NCBI GenBank assembly: GCA_036346405.1
Contig: CM070562.1
Location: forward strand, 103,006,999 to 103,070,998
DNA: 64,000 nt
Direction: 5' to 3'
From: Phyllostachys edulis
Taxonomy: Eukaryota > Streptophyta > Magnoliopsida > Poales > Poaceae
A model generated the notes under the pieces. That model was not told the origin of the DNA, searched no databases, and saw only the letters and a list, made by a program, of their open reading frames with translations. The translations under genes and the position numbers were made by a program. Each line of letters begins with the position of its first letter. The stretch's first letter is position 1. Of this stretch, positions 21,249-33,905 are shown piece after piece.

Positions 21249-23929
21249 TTAATGGTTGAGGTTTGTGTTTTAGACGTTTTTGACTTTTGAAGCTGCGGGT
21301 TGAAATCCGGACTTAGGGCATAGCCGAAGATTGAAAATATGTCTTTTTCCTTACGTGCATATTTAACATGGACCAAATCAGTCCATTTTTATCACATCTG
21401 GCTTCGTCAAAGGCCGAGGGATTTAGTCTATCTAGGTGCCGGCCTACTTGGAATACGCGGAAGCACGCGATTCATTTTTTGGGCCGCATGACATCGGCGG
21501 CTCGGCGCGGCGAAGGATTCTCTCGAGAAGACCACAAGTTGCGGAACATGAGAACAACTGGAGCAGCCCGACCGGCCGGTTCGCTTCACCCACATGACCA
21601 TTCAGTGCTGCTTCTGCAGCACTGAGCCCATGCAGCGAAAAATGCTCAATAATTTCGAAGAGGCGGCAGTGCCGCAGGCCCGGCACTCGCGCGCACGACC
21701 AGGCCGAACTGTTGCGACGTTACGGCCCAGCAGCGGACAACGTCGGCCTCTCCTACGATCTTCGTCGCACGTAGTAGGTGTGCCTTGTGCAGTCGTGCTG
21801 GGTCGGGCAACAAAGAGGGCCAACCGAGTAGGCGCCAACGTCACGGGCTGAGCCGTATGGTGGCCGAACGTTCTCCAAGACACCCGGCATAGCTCAACTG
21901 CTCAAGTGAAAATATGGAGAACCGAATGTTCGTCCCCTGCTCGGTGCCTGTGTCTCACCTTTATTTCAGGAATAGCACACGCACACGTGGATATATTGAG
22001 TGGTTAAAACGTGTGTCCGCGCTCTGTGGAATTTAGTTCTCACTCTAAATTAAATGTGTACTCTAAAAAAAGTGAAAATATGACACCATGTAGCCATACG
22101 CTAACATGTCTATTCTCTTTTTAAATTTATATCGGTTGCTTCTAAGTGCTAACCATCCGACCGAGCGGCATTTCATGACTTGCACGCAGTGATCCCTGAA
22201 CCACATACAACACGCCAAATGCTGGTGTATCTACAGTCCATCTGAAAGAACTAGTACTACATTATTGGAACCAGCACTACATTATTCATATTGATATAAA
22301 GAACTACTGGCATGCAGATATAACCGGTCAGCACTTAACACGTGTCCAGCATATAAACTGCGTACACTTGCAGCAGCGGCTGCAACCGGACAGGGGAGGT
22401 AATCGACTCCAATAAATGACATGACAAGTTGAAGCGCATGTGACTGACCCGGCACGAATGGCGACACGAGGCGAGAGGCATGCTGCAAACATATGCCGAT
22501 GGAATCTCGCCCTGCAGCACGCTGTTTCGAGCTTCCATTAGCTCGCTCCTCTCCTCGAAGAATCTAGGTCAAAGTCTAGATTCTCATGTGGCTATGCGAC
22601 CATACAAAAGCAGAGCAAAGCAGCAGCTACCCGTGCTGTGCATGCACTCTTCAAAGTGACCGTGCCCATGCGGCCATGCATCATGCATGTGATCGAGGCT
22701 GCACAAGAGATGAAGAGATTATTGGCGGGCAAGCAGTGGTAACCAATCTCCTGCCGTTCTTTCGTATAAAATGACTCGAGGAAAAGAAGGGACCTTTTGG
22801 GCCACGTGAAATCGAAAGCTGTTGTCCCTCGTGCACGACGCCGCCTGCTGCTTTCCACTGTTCCCTCCCCCTTTATAACATGACAGGGTTAGTAGGATAG
22901 GATGCAAGTATGCAACTTGCAAGTACGCAATTATGTAGACCACTACATTAGTACAAAGTCCTCATTTAGCGTTTTATTTTAAAACGAATGGCAAATGTAG
23001 TCATCGCGTCTAAAATGATAAAATTGACACCGTGGTCCGCAAAAACTACGTACTGCGCTTCTGGGCCGCTAAAGGAACGTATTGTGCTTCCCGTCCACAG
23101 TAGAAACGGTTGCATGCATGCTTAATCACTAAAGGTAAAGGTAAAGGACAGAAAACTTAATCACTAAAGGACAAAAAACCAAAAGCGGGTTACGCGGACT
23201 GGGAGCGTGGCATCTGGTTTCTGCTGACTGGGAACATGGTACGTGTCATGCCTAACCTGCCGCGGTGCGATATTTACAATTTCGTATGAGCGTGGCTACT
23301 TTTGCTATTACAAATAAAAAACGTGCCAACTCAACCAAAGACTCCGGTAGTATATTGCTATTATAGCATGTGTGCAATGTGCTGGTTGGTGCTTGTGGTT
23401 TCTCCTCTCTCTATATATGACTACAAGAAGGCGTTGTTTGGGAAGCCCAAATTTTCAGCACATCCCCATGGATGATGGATGGACCAGGAATTTGGGTTTT
23501 TCAAACAAGCCCGAATAGTTGATTAGATGGAGCAACATTATAGGGTTATCAGCATGCATTGCATTCCCGTAGTATTGATTTTTAGTTTTTTTTAGATGAG
23601 CATGATGCGATTGCTACCAACAGCTGAAAAAACAACTATCTTTACTGTTACAGAAGAAGGACCTAGTGTTGGTGGTGAGTTTGTCATGTACCATGTCTTG
23701 AGTTGGTAGGATCTTTTATGGATAAATATATACATACATGTATAAGATATTTGAATTATCTTTTATGGATAATTAGATTAACAATGTTTGTGGTTTATGA
23801 TAAGATTCTATGTGGCTTGTTGATTGAATATAAATTATGTATAAAGTTTTTATTTGTAGGAATAATTATCTTTATATATATTGATTTTCTAAGTTTATAA
23901 CTTATATTATGTTTTATTGGAAACCAGTG
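21249..23929. other. Intergenic DNA, no recognised gene
   Basis: Short frames only. A CpG-rich patch lies at about 21430-21860. A T-rich stretch at 23580-23920 precedes a possible Helitron terminus. Confidence 0.5.
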
Positions 23930-23948
23930 GCAACGCACGGGCACTAGT
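23930..23948 (+). other. Possible Helitron 3'-terminus-like sequence
   Basis: The sequence GTGGCAACGCACGGGCACTAGT (23937-23948 is its last part) resembles the GCAACGCACGGGCA...CTAGT ending seen in many plant Helitrons, with CTAGT matching the CTRRT rule. The next base is G rather than the T expected at a Helitron target, and the 5' end was not found. Confidence 0.3.
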
Positions 23949-26450
23949 GATGGTCGGTGGCTCGGTGCTCACTCGGGAAACTAGCATATTATGTTCTGAT
24001 ACTACAACTACAAACAAAATTCTCCGCACATCACGCATGCATGCTGAAAGGCAAACTGTAAAATCTTAAAGAAGCACCTCATGTTAGCACATATCCTTTG
24101 TCGAATTTCTCACCTGCCATGCAAATGAGCAATCTTGTTGACATGCCAGACGCTAATCAATTTGCTCCAATTTAGAGTATGCATTTGGCAATTATATCAA
24201 AGTTTTTTTTAAAAAAAAGTACATGCATGTGTGGCTGCGGGCTAGCACGCCATGTCAATTAGAAGGGCAGTTGTGGTAAGCTGTGAAAACCAGAAAAATA
24301 CATGTAGGGATATGCAAACAAGTCTACCATTAAGTTGTGGGCGGTATATCTGGTGCACAAGGGTAGTTTGGTGGACATATGCACATGAGCGATCCGGGCC
24401 GTCCATCTTAAGTTATGCGGCCAGGATCCAGCCTCCCTTCCACCGGCTCCATTTTGCGGAAACCCCCCGCCATCGTCTAGAAACGCGCGCTCGGCCCCCC
24501 TCTCGATTCCCTAATGCTCCTTGCGAGCTAGGGTTACAATTCCCACCAAGTCACGCCGGGCGCTTCTTCTTCGACTCTCCCGTCAGATGCGCTCTACGCC
24601 TCGCCGAGTCTCCATGCAACGGCCCCGCCGCCCGTCTGCGCCCGCCGCCCGTCTGGCTGCTCAAGTTGGTTGCGCCTAATCGCCTCAAGGCTTGCCGAGT
24701 CTCCGCACGCCTGTCGCCCCTCGCGCTTACTGGCGAGGCCTCAGAGGAGGTAAGCAACCGCCCTTACCTTGCGTCAAGTCCCCTTGGTCCCCTTGTGCCT
24801 GCGCTGCACCGAGCGCCCCCTCCCTTTGCTTGCTTGACAGTTAACAGTCATGGAAGAATTGATTTCCTGGCTGAATGCATTGTGTGTTGACAGTCATGCG
24901 TGTTTTTTGTGTGCAGGCAACTCCGAGTCTTGGAGAATTCCATGAGAATTGTTGAACTGTAATCTTGTTGTAAGCATGTTTTCAGTGTTTTCGAAATGTT
25001 GTATGAGAATTGCTGAACTATAAGTGTTTTCAGTGGCATGTTTAATGCTTTGGAATTCAGAATGATGACTGAATGTTGAATTGTAAGTGTTTTCTGTATG
25101 AGAATTGCTGAGCTGTATGTTTGAATGCTGCTCTGGAATTAGTATGTAAGTGTAAGTGGATGTGTTTTCAGTCCTGTAATCTTGCTCTGGAATTCTGAAT
25201 GATGTTTCGAAAGGCTGCTCTGGATCACTGACTACATGATTACTGAAATGTTTGAATGCTGCACTGAAATTAGTATGTAAGTGTAAGTGTTTTCAGTCCT
25301 GTAATCTTGCTTTGGAATTCTTATTGATGTTTCAAAATGTTGCACTGACTGAATGATGACTGCACTTTCAGTACACTGAAATGTTGCACCAATTTAAATG
25401 TTTGAATGCTGCTCTGGAATGCCGACTATATGAGAATTTGATTGGAATGCTGACTAAATGCTGCAATGAAAGGTTTGAATGCGGCACTGGAATGCTGAGT
25501 GGAACGCTGCACTGAAATGCTGAGTGGAACGCAGACTAAATGCTCTTCTGACTGAAAATGCTGACTAAACATGCTCTTCTGACTGAAATGCACTTATGTT
25601 TCATACATCCAAAATTGTACTCAGCATTCCAGTCCAAAATTCTGATAGAATTATGTAGCTCAAATTTTTGACTGAATTATGTAGGTCATTGTTCTGGACT
25701 GTGTCATTTGCTTCGTGACTTTCTGGACTGTGTGCATGCAAATTCTGGACATACATCCAGAATTCCTATCCATTAGATTTTTCAATTATCTAGGCCAACT
25801 TGAGAAGTGTATGTGTATAGGCTTGTCGCTAGATCATGCTTTTCTATCCATGCAATCATACAACACAAAGTGCCAGCAACCAGAATGCATGCAATCAGAA
25901 AATGAAACACATTGCCATAAGAAAATAAGGTCTGAACCTTATTTGAGGTCATTGTTGATTGAATGAGGTGTTTTGGGTGGAGATGGACACTGAACACAAT
26001 ATAGACACTGAGTCATTCTCATGAATTCTAGGAATCATTTTGCATTCACCAATTCAACAATTCATCAATGACAGAAACTTTCATCCATTTGATTTTGCAT
26101 TCTACAATTCAACAATTCCAGGAATCATTTTGCATTCAATAATTCATTTGTGAGCACTTGTACAAGCTACAATATCAGGAGTCAACAAAGAAACCATTTT
26201 GCATTCAACAACTCTGTCTAGTGCAAATCTGAATTCTTATACAAATATGAATTGTTGTCTGGATTGACAACTTCTCACAACTGTTAGAGAGCATATACAC
26301 AACAATATGAATTGTGAATCCATTGTTGAACTATCAGACTGAATTCAAATAAGTATTATGTGTATACATATCTGAATTGTTAGCTCATGTTAGCTCATTT
26401 GAAACAATCTAAACTGTCAGACAGCATATACACAAAAAAATATGAACTTA
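23949..26450. other. Non-genic DNA with GAATGCTG-type degenerate repeats
   Basis: From about 24950 to 25600 short phrases such as GAATGCTGCTCTGGAAT and CACTGAAATG recur irregularly. The segment 24400-24860 is GC-rich and has a 212-codon frame (24252-24890) with no recognisable domain. It resembles the non-coding interior of a gene-fragment-carrying transposon, but I could not fix its ends. Confidence 0.4.
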
Positions 26451-26565
26451 TCTATGCTGAACTTATTTGGAAGTTGAAACCATAGATAAGTTCAGCATTA
26501 CAAAGAAGAAAAAGATCAACTAGATCAAACATGAATGACATACACTCATACAGACAATACAGATA

Positions 26566-26661
26566 TATTTCAATACCAACCAATCCTTCTACAATCTGGA
26601 TAATTTCCCCCATTGTTGGCCTGGAGCTCTCACCGTCTTGAACGCACCAACAAGCAACCAT
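26566..26661 (-). pseudogene. Receptor-like kinase C-terminal exon fragment
   Basis: The minus strand encodes VACWCVQDGESSRPTMGEII followed by QIVEGLVGIE. This is the end of the kinase domain (subdomain XI) of plant S-domain/lectin-type receptor kinases, with the invariant Arg in SSRPTM. The reading begins right after a splice-acceptor-like TGTGTTAG, as an exon would. The rest of the kinase is absent and the frame runs on into unrelated sequence. It is a gene fragment, probably carried by a transposon. Confidence 0.7.
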
Positions 26662-28917
26662 CTAACACAGGTAAGAATGTTTCTGCACTTGTATCTCCAT
26701 GTAGACTGTTCCCATAGCTCAAAACATTCTTTGTCAGACAGCATTGAGACAACAATTCAGATAGCCTTTTGGACAACATTTTGGACATCATATACACATC
26801 AATGTAGACAACAATTCATACATAAATTCAGGCAACAATTCAAATAGCATTTAGGACAACATTTTGGACCTAACAGCAGGTTCATTACAGAATTCAAACA
26901 TGACAACAGGTATTTTGTATTTTGTAATGTAGACACATCAAAACGGCGCCTATCAAAGCCAACGACATCAGATTCCTAGTGCATTTCGTAATGCAGTGCT
27001 GATGTTTGCTTATAGACACATGAAAACAATAATGCCCTTGGACACAATAGGGCATCAAAAACATGTGTGCGACGCACTTCATCTGCATCAAAACTCAAAA
27101 CAAAGAAAAGCTCACACAGGGGCGACTCCTAGTGCGAACGCTGCATCGCCATCGGAGGGCGCTCTGCAATGCGCGCGCTGACACAGGCTGCGCTCTGTAG
27201 TGGTGACGGCGCACAGGGGGGCAAGGGGCGAATGGGCCGAAGTTGGAGGCGCGGGGCATAGGAGCGGCGTGACCTAGAGGCAGCGCTCTGCAGTGGCGCC
27301 GACGCACAGGAGCATAGCAAACCCTAGCGAGGTGCTCGCTCGCGGGTGGGAATGCGCAACGAATCTGCAGAGAAGAATGCAAAATCGCATTGTTGTTTGA
27401 GCGGGAGGGGGGAAACGCAAAATCGCCTGCCGCTGATTTTAGGATGGTCCGCTAGGGTGACTCACGTACATATGTTCACAAAGTAGGACATGTCCATATG
27501 ATATGTTGTCTAAGTTGCGAGTGCGTGCTATTTCGCATGGTAGACGTCGTGGGCAAATTAAATCCGCCCGTTGCCTCCCTGTACTGAATTTTGTCTCGAT
27601 CGAAACTCTACAATACTGCAAGTACCATTTTCCAGAGACTATTGAGAATCTGCACATGATACGAGTCATGCACGCATGCAGCAAGGAGCACGTACACGCA
27701 TCAGATCGATCGATTAAGCCAAACCATCGTAAGGCTACACTGCACACCTAAGCACGGTGCATCTTATTGCCCTACGCGGCTACATCCAAAACATGCAGAC
27801 ATGACAGAACAGAGAGCACGTACACATGGAGAGTCTGATGGACGCACGGTTTGGAAGCTTGGTCAATACTGCTTTGGGACTTGGGCTTCCGCGCCAGGTA
27901 GCGCCACGCCATAGGGTAGCGTAAGATCGAGCACTGTGCAGCGCGGCGACGGCATCGGTACGTTCGTACTTGCAGCATGGGGATTGGGCTCACGACAACT
28001 GAGGTTGGAGAGCTGCAGCAGGAAACTGGCCGGCCGGTCAGGCAGCTAGCCAGCCAGGCCCGTCCAACTGCCCGTCTCAGCTAGGCGCTAGCCTCTCACG
28101 CACGCACCGGCACGCACCCAGGCCGACCGGCCCGGCCTCCTTTAAAGCGAGTAAGAGTGAGAGATCGGGCATGCACGCTACGTCTCGTCGTCTGGCGACG
28201 TCCACCTCCCTCAGAGTTGACGCGAAATGACGTGCGTCCGCTACACGCACGTACATGCAACAAGACTGCCAAAAACAAAAACGTGCAGGCTGGCTGCAGG
28301 CGACGACGACGGCCATACCGAGTACTTATACTTCGCAAGAAACACGCATGGAGCTAGGCTGGATATGAAGCAGCAGTGGTCCAACTTGATATAGTTTAAT
28401 TTAATATTATTTTATTTATAATTTAAAAATATTTTTAGGACTGAATTAACGAGTCGAGCCACAGTAAAATTCAATTTTCATTCGAAATTAACTCATTTTA
28501 AGGTTTAACCAAAAAAGAAGTTTAATTGAAGCTATTTTGAACCGAGCCAACAAGCCCCACTCACGAGTTTTTTTCCTATCCCTACGTGAGCAACAATGGC
28601 ATCGGCGACCCGGCCTCGGCCGGCTAGTGGCGCGTCGGGCCAGATGGAAAGATGCGCGGTTGACTCAGAGCCACATAGGTGTGGCCGCTCGGGAGGGGGG
28701 GGGGGTGTGGTTGGGCATGGCGAAGGAGGAGCCGAGACTGCAAAGTGGTCCATGCGTATTGTGGCTACATGAGAGTGATATGCGGCTCAAACGTCATGCA
28801 TGCGTACTATTCGTTCCCTTGTCCTCTTACCGGAATTGGGCTTTTGTCGTGTTACCACGCGCGACTTGGACTTGTGCAAGTCATGTTTGTGTTGAGGAAC
28901 CCTCGCTGGCAAGTTAA
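26662..28917. other. Intergenic DNA, no recognised gene
   Basis: A GC-rich block at 27115-27330 and several short frames are present without recognisable domains. No tRNA or transposon ends were identified. Confidence 0.45.
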
Positions 28918-29154
28918 GTCCGAACGATCACCTCGTAGACAAGCGTATAATCGCTTAGAACAATGCAAGAACAAACAACACAGAATAGTACATTGAACAC
29001 AGAGATACGAGGGGACTTCTTGTTTATCTTTATTGCTCTTCTGTAAAACCGTAATACAATGGTTGGGGGTCCCCTCCTTTATATAGTCTTCAGGGTGAAT
29101 GAGGAGCCCATCATGGGCCAGGCCTGCAAGGTCTGGGGCCAGGGTTTCCTAACA
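28918..29154 (-). repeat. 3' LTR of the Copia element
   Basis: On the minus strand the LTR opens TGTTAGGAAACCCTGG directly after a polypurine tract (AAAGGGGGAG, 29155-29166). It contains a TATA-like TATATAAAGG and an AATAAAGATAAA poly(A)-type signal. The far end near 28918 is approximate. Confidence 0.7.
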
Positions 29155-29714
29155 CTCCCCCTTTGGCACTCATTCGTCATGTTCATATCTCGTCAAAACT
29201 CCATAAAAACCTAGTGGAAAAAATTTAGAGAAAGAGTACATGATATATGTTCTGCTGTGTTGCATGAATTGCCTCATTAAAAACTTTAGCTGAGAAACTT
29301 CAGGAAAACGCGTCTAGGAAAAAAGAGTACAATCCACCCAATTTCATTTAATCTCCATGATTTATTCTTTGGGTACTCGATCTTCGTGATCAAGTTTCAC
29401 TAATGAGTTCGTGAAGATTCTCTCCCTAAATTCTGCACTTCTCTAAGTCTCATCATTCCAATTCCATGTATGCACCTTTCAAAGCTAGATGCTGGAAGTG
29501 ACTTAGTGAATAAATCTGCAAGATTTTCATATGACTTAGTATGCAGTACTTTAATTCCATCCATAGTTTGCAATTCAAGAACATATAAGAACTTAGGGTT
29601 GATATGCTTTGTAAGTTAACTCTTCACATAATTCATTTGTACTTGTGCCACACAAGCTGCATTATATTCATAGATAATGGTGGGGGTTTGCGCGGTATTC
29701 AATCCAAATGACTG

Positions 29715-29957
29715 CTAGATGTGATGAATCATCCGCCGAAGCCAAGCACATTCTCGTGAGGCCTCGTATAGTGCTATTATTTCCAAGTGGTTCGTCGAAA
29801 TCGATACAAGACATTGCGTATACGATTTCCATGGAATTGCAGTTTCACCGCATAGGAATACATAGCATGTTTGCGATTTAGCTGTATGCGGTTCTGACAG
29901 GTACACGACATTTGCATAGCTAGTCATAGTTATGTCTTGATTCTTTCTGTAGAACAA
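29715..29957 (-). pseudogene. Copia RNase H remnant
   Basis: The frame contains TAKSQTCYVFLCGETAIPWK and STNHLEIIALYEASRECAWL, the C-terminal RNase H signature of plant Copia polyproteins, where SEAEYIALYEASRECVWLR-like text is normal. It follows the reverse transcriptase in the expected order and is interrupted upstream. Confidence 0.8.
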
Positions 29958-30005
29958 TCCAAGATCTTTGCTTCCTTGGAGGTATCGAAAGATGTCCTTT
30001 ATTCC

Positions 30006-30759
30006 CTACCAATGCCTTTTGGTAGGTTCTGCACTATACCTTACTAATAAGTTCATGGCAAATGCAATGTCCGGTCTAGTACAGTTTGCTAAATACATGA
30101 GTGCTCCTACCGCACTCAAGTATGGGAATTCCGATCCCAGGACTTCTTCCCCCTCTTCTCTAGGTCTGTACGGGTTTTTGTCTTGCTGCAAGGATCTTTC
30201 GACCATTGGCACTTTCGAAGAGTATGTATTTTCAAAGCCGAATCTTTCTAACACCTTTTGAGTGTGGGCCAACTGATGTACTAAAATTCCTTCAGGGGCA
30301 TGCTTAAGTTGTAAGCCTAGGCAATATTTGGTTTTACCCAAATCTTTTATTTCGAACTCTGACTCCAGGTAAGAGCTTGCTTTCTTAATTTCTTCCAAGG
30401 TCCCGATGATATTCAGATCATCTTCATACATTGAGATTATACAAAATCCATCGTGGAATCGTCGTATAAATACACAGGGACAATTCTCATTGTTCATGTA
30501 GCCTTTCTTGCATAGAAAGTCACTTCAAGCGATTATACCACATCCAACCTGATTGCTTAAGTCCGTACAGTGACTTTCTGAGTTTCACACTGTACAGATT
30601 TCTAGTTGCTCTATTTTGGTTCGAGATAGGGATACATTCAGGTACCTTCATATAAATGTCCGAATCCAATATTCCATTAAGGTATGCAGATACAACATCC
30701 ATCAATTTCATTTCTAAATTCAAGTTCACTGCCCGCGATTGTCGTAAGACTACCAGCAT
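30006..30759 (-). pseudogene. Copia reverse transcriptase, broken
   Basis: Two frames cover the domain. The upstream one (30759-30520) carries LMDVVSAYLNGILDSDIYMK and later LRKSLYGLKQSGWMWYNRL, both Copia signatures. The downstream one (30497-30006) carries the catalytic motif as YEDDLNIIG, where YVDD is usual, then LGLQLKHAPEGILVHQ and MYLANCTRPDIAFAMNLL. A break separates the two, so no full enzyme can be made. Confidence 0.88.
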
Positions 30760-30877
30760 TCTTGCTAATCGACTGAAAGAATTTCGTCTATCTCACTACT
30801 ACACAAAAGTTCATCACAGATGGTTCGGAACTGCCATCACAGACGGTTTTTCAACCGTCTGAATTTGTATATCTATG

Positions 30878-33064
30878 TGTGAGGACGTTATCAGGATATA
30901 CAGGGAAAGTGCTCCCAGGGGAGCACAGGGAGGACCATTTTTTTTTGCACAACCGGTACTACCGCAATGAGGACCAGTAGTACCGCATGGCATATCCTAA
31001 GAGGAGGTCCGCCAGGACCTCCCAGGAGATCCAAAGACCTCCTCGGAGAGCTCCAGGACTCAGCCAAAACCAAAAAACAAGAGGCACAACACAACCTCGG
31101 AGAGCTCCTTGGGAAGGTCTAGAGCACGGAGAACACTAGACGAGAGCAAGGAAGTTAGAAATGAGCAAAAAGGTGACAAAGGGAGGCATGGCTAGGCTAT
31201 TTATAGCCAGAGCTGGGGGGAGAAACAATGAGGGGCTTGAGCAAACGTGTCAAAGATCGGTAGTAGATAGGACAAGGTTAAGACAGGGTATGCCATCAAA
31301 AGAATAAAATAAAGTACCTCAGATGTGACTGCATTTAATGTGATACAACAGCCATTAAATACGCACAGAGTTTTGAGGCAGAAGAATTGGGAAAAGTGAG
31401 CATGGCTGGCAAGTGGGGCTAGTCAAACTCAAGAGAATAGTTCAGTCAAAGGGTTGGTCTCAGCCGCAAGGGAGGTCTTTGCAAAAGGCCAGAGGTCCTG
31501 ACCTCTAGGGGAAGGTCCTCACCCGCAAGAAAGGTCCTTGCATAAAGACCAGAGGTCGTGACCTCAAAGGGAGGTCCTGAGGACAGGAGGTCCAAAAGAC
31601 ACGCTCACAGTTCACAAGAGGTCCGAGAGTCAAGATCTCTCGAGGGAGGTCCTAACGGTCAAGATCTACAAGGGGAGGTCCTGACGGTCAGATCCACAAA
31701 GGGGAGGTCCCAACGGTCAAATCCACAAAGGGGAGGTCCTGACGGTCAGATCCACAAAGGGAGGTCCTGACGGTCAGATCTCTCAAGGGAGGTCCTGACG
31801 GTCGGATCTCTCAAGGGGAGTTCCTGACGGTCGGATCTCTCAAGGGGAGTTCCTGACGGTCGGATCTCTTAAGGGGAGGTCCTGACGGTTGGATCTCTCA
31901 AGGGGAGGTCCTGACGGCTAGATCAAATCAAGTGGAGGTCATGACGGCCAGATCTCTCAAAGGGAGGTCCTGATAGCCAGATCCACAAAGGGGAGGTCCT
32001 GATGGTCAAATCCACAAAGGGAGGTCCTGACGGTCGGATCTCTCAAGGGAGGTCTTGACGGTCGGATCTCTCAAGGAGGTCCCGACTCGACGATCAAATC
32101 GGGGGGTCATGACGGTCGGATCTCTCAAGGGGAGGTCCTGACGGTCAGATCAAATCAAGGGAGGTCCTGACGGTTGGATCTCTTAAGGTGAGGTCCTGAC
32201 GGTTAGATCAAATCAAGGGGAGGTCCTAAAGGACACGGAAGGTCCAAATGAACGCAGAGGAGGTCCAAATGGACGAGGGGAGGTCCTAAAGGACACGGGA
32301 AGATCAAATGAACGTAGAGGAGGTCCAAATGGGTGAGGGTAGGTCCTAAAGGACACGGGAATCACCCGAATTTGAATATCAAGATTCAAGGACATTTGAA
32401 ACACAAACCCGAGCTGGTCTAAGACCCAAGAGAGGAGGTCCTAGACCCACAAAGGTTGCCTGGGCAAGAGGAGGACCAGCACAAGGGAGGTCTTGGAAAG
32501 GGGAGGTCCAAGAGAAGACACCAGGGGTGATCCAAAGAGAACGAGGAGGTCCAGAGAAGGGCAAACTAGGCCAAGCTTGACTCTCAGAAAACAAAGGGGT
32601 TTGAAACACAAACCCGAGCTGAGAACAACTCGGGGTGGCTGTGACTTAAAAAGAGAGGTCAGAACCAAAGGTAGATTCAAGCAGAGAGGGAGGTCTAAAC
32701 CTTAAAGAGATTCAAACCAACAAAGGAAGTCTAGATTAAAGGTGATGAAAAAAATCCAAGCTCAGACGAGGTCCAAAGGACTCAAAGGAGGTCCTATGAA
32801 CACAGAGGAGGTCCAGGAAAGAAAGCTAAAGCAAAGGGCACACAAGGCGAAATAAAGAAAAGAGAACTAACACCAGAGAGCACCAGAGAACCCCAAAAGG
32901 ACAAAGAATACAAACCAAAAGGACTTCGTTGAGATTTAGTTAGTTCAAGTTAAACTCCTGAATTTCCAAAATACCAAATTAAGCTTGAGCAACTTAGCAA
33001 ACCAAATGGTTCCTTTTTAGTTTTGAAATCTAGTAAGAAACTCTAGGACAAACGGGACGTTACA
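30878..33064 (-). mobile_element. Solo LTR carrying a GGAGGTCC minisatellite
   Basis: The segment runs from TGTGAGGACG to GGGACGTTACA, so the minus strand starts TGTAACGTCCC like other grass Gypsy LTRs. CTATG precedes it and CTAAG follows, a 5-bp duplication with one mismatch. The sequences either side belong to the same CACTA subterminal region. No internal retroelement sequence was found. The minisatellite at 31470-32350 fills much of its length. Confidence 0.6.
31470..32350 (+). repeat. Minisatellite, GGAGGTCCTGACGGTC-type units
   Basis: About 25 imperfect units share GGAGGTCCTGACGGTC followed by GGATCTCTCAAGG or AGATCCACAAAGG, with a period near 30-34 bp. Unit order is irregular, with local runs of the same variant, which suggests repeated slippage or unequal exchange. 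Confidence 0.85.
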
Positions 33065-33905
33065 CTAAGATAACAGACGGTTATCACAGATGGTTTTTGA
33101 GCCGTGTGTGATAGGGCACAACACAGACGGTTCTTGGTGGAAACCGCATGTGAAGGACGGTTTCCACCAAGAACTGTCTGTGATATGTAATATATCACAG
33201 ATGATTCTATTTACTAACCGTCTGTGATATCCGACGGTGTCGACGCGTGTCAACAGAGCTCTGCAGGTAGCCGATGAATCCTTTAGTCGCGCATTTGCAA
33301 AAAAAAGGATTAAGGAACTAATATGGATGTCAAGTTCAACAACTGGAGCCTGCTCAGTTCTTTCGCCTACAACTGAAGAAATTGAAGTTTTTAGCTAGGC
33401 ATTTTTGCTTCTGTTAGATTAAAGGTTTTACCGAGGCATTTTTGCCCCTGTTCATTTCGTGTATTGTAGTTGATGTTATACCTTTGTGTGCCTTGTGTGT
33501 AAATTTGATGGGTGCCTACAACTGAAAAGTTGAGTGATGCTTAAAGGATTAAACTAATTTGGTTTCCTGTTTTAGTTCCAATGGAGTTCAGATTAGAGTA
33601 TTGTTTCGGCCAATTCTATTTGTCGAAAAACATTGTCCCATTCACCTTGCCATACACGTGCATTGAGGGTAGGAACGTACGTTGAAAACTTTGTGGACAT
33701 GCACAGACAATTCTGTCTATGATACTGTACAAATGGTTTTTAATACGAATTGTCTGTGATAAGTATTTCATCATAGACGGTTCTTAGCGTATCCAGTAAT
33801 AGAGACGGTTGCGCTAGTAAAACCGTCTATGATTACCATTAATACTGACGGTTTTGAAAAACTGTCTGTAATGAGGCGTCCAATATTAACCTTTTTATAG
33901 TAGTG

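Larger units (their letters stand above)
28918..30793 (-). mobile_element. Ty1-Copia retrotransposon, 3' half
   Basis: Read on the minus strand, the segment contains reverse transcriptase, RNase H, a polypurine tract and an LTR in the Copia order. The 5' LTR, gag, protease and integrase are missing: the sequence stops where a CACTA-type end begins at 30794. Several frame breaks and stops make it inactive. Confidence 0.85.
30794..33905. mobile_element. CACTA-type element split by a solo LTR
   Basis: The left end is CACTACTACACAAAAG and the right end is CTTTTTATAGTAGTG, both near the CACTACTACA terminus of grass CACTA elements. Inverted CACAGACGGTT subterminal repeats lie at 30813-30865 and 33070-33880. 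There is no transposase. The flanks tct and atg do not match, so the target duplication is lost or one end was rearranged. Without the inserted LTR the element is about 0.9 kb. Confidence 0.65.

Noticed and set aside
24252..24890. 212-codon frame as a gene
   Set aside because: No recognisable domain, no promoter or splice support, and codon content typical of random GC-rich DNA.
31470..32350. Repeat array considered as CRISPR-like
   Set aside because: Units are contiguous and imperfect without constant-length unique spacers, and the context is a plant LTR.
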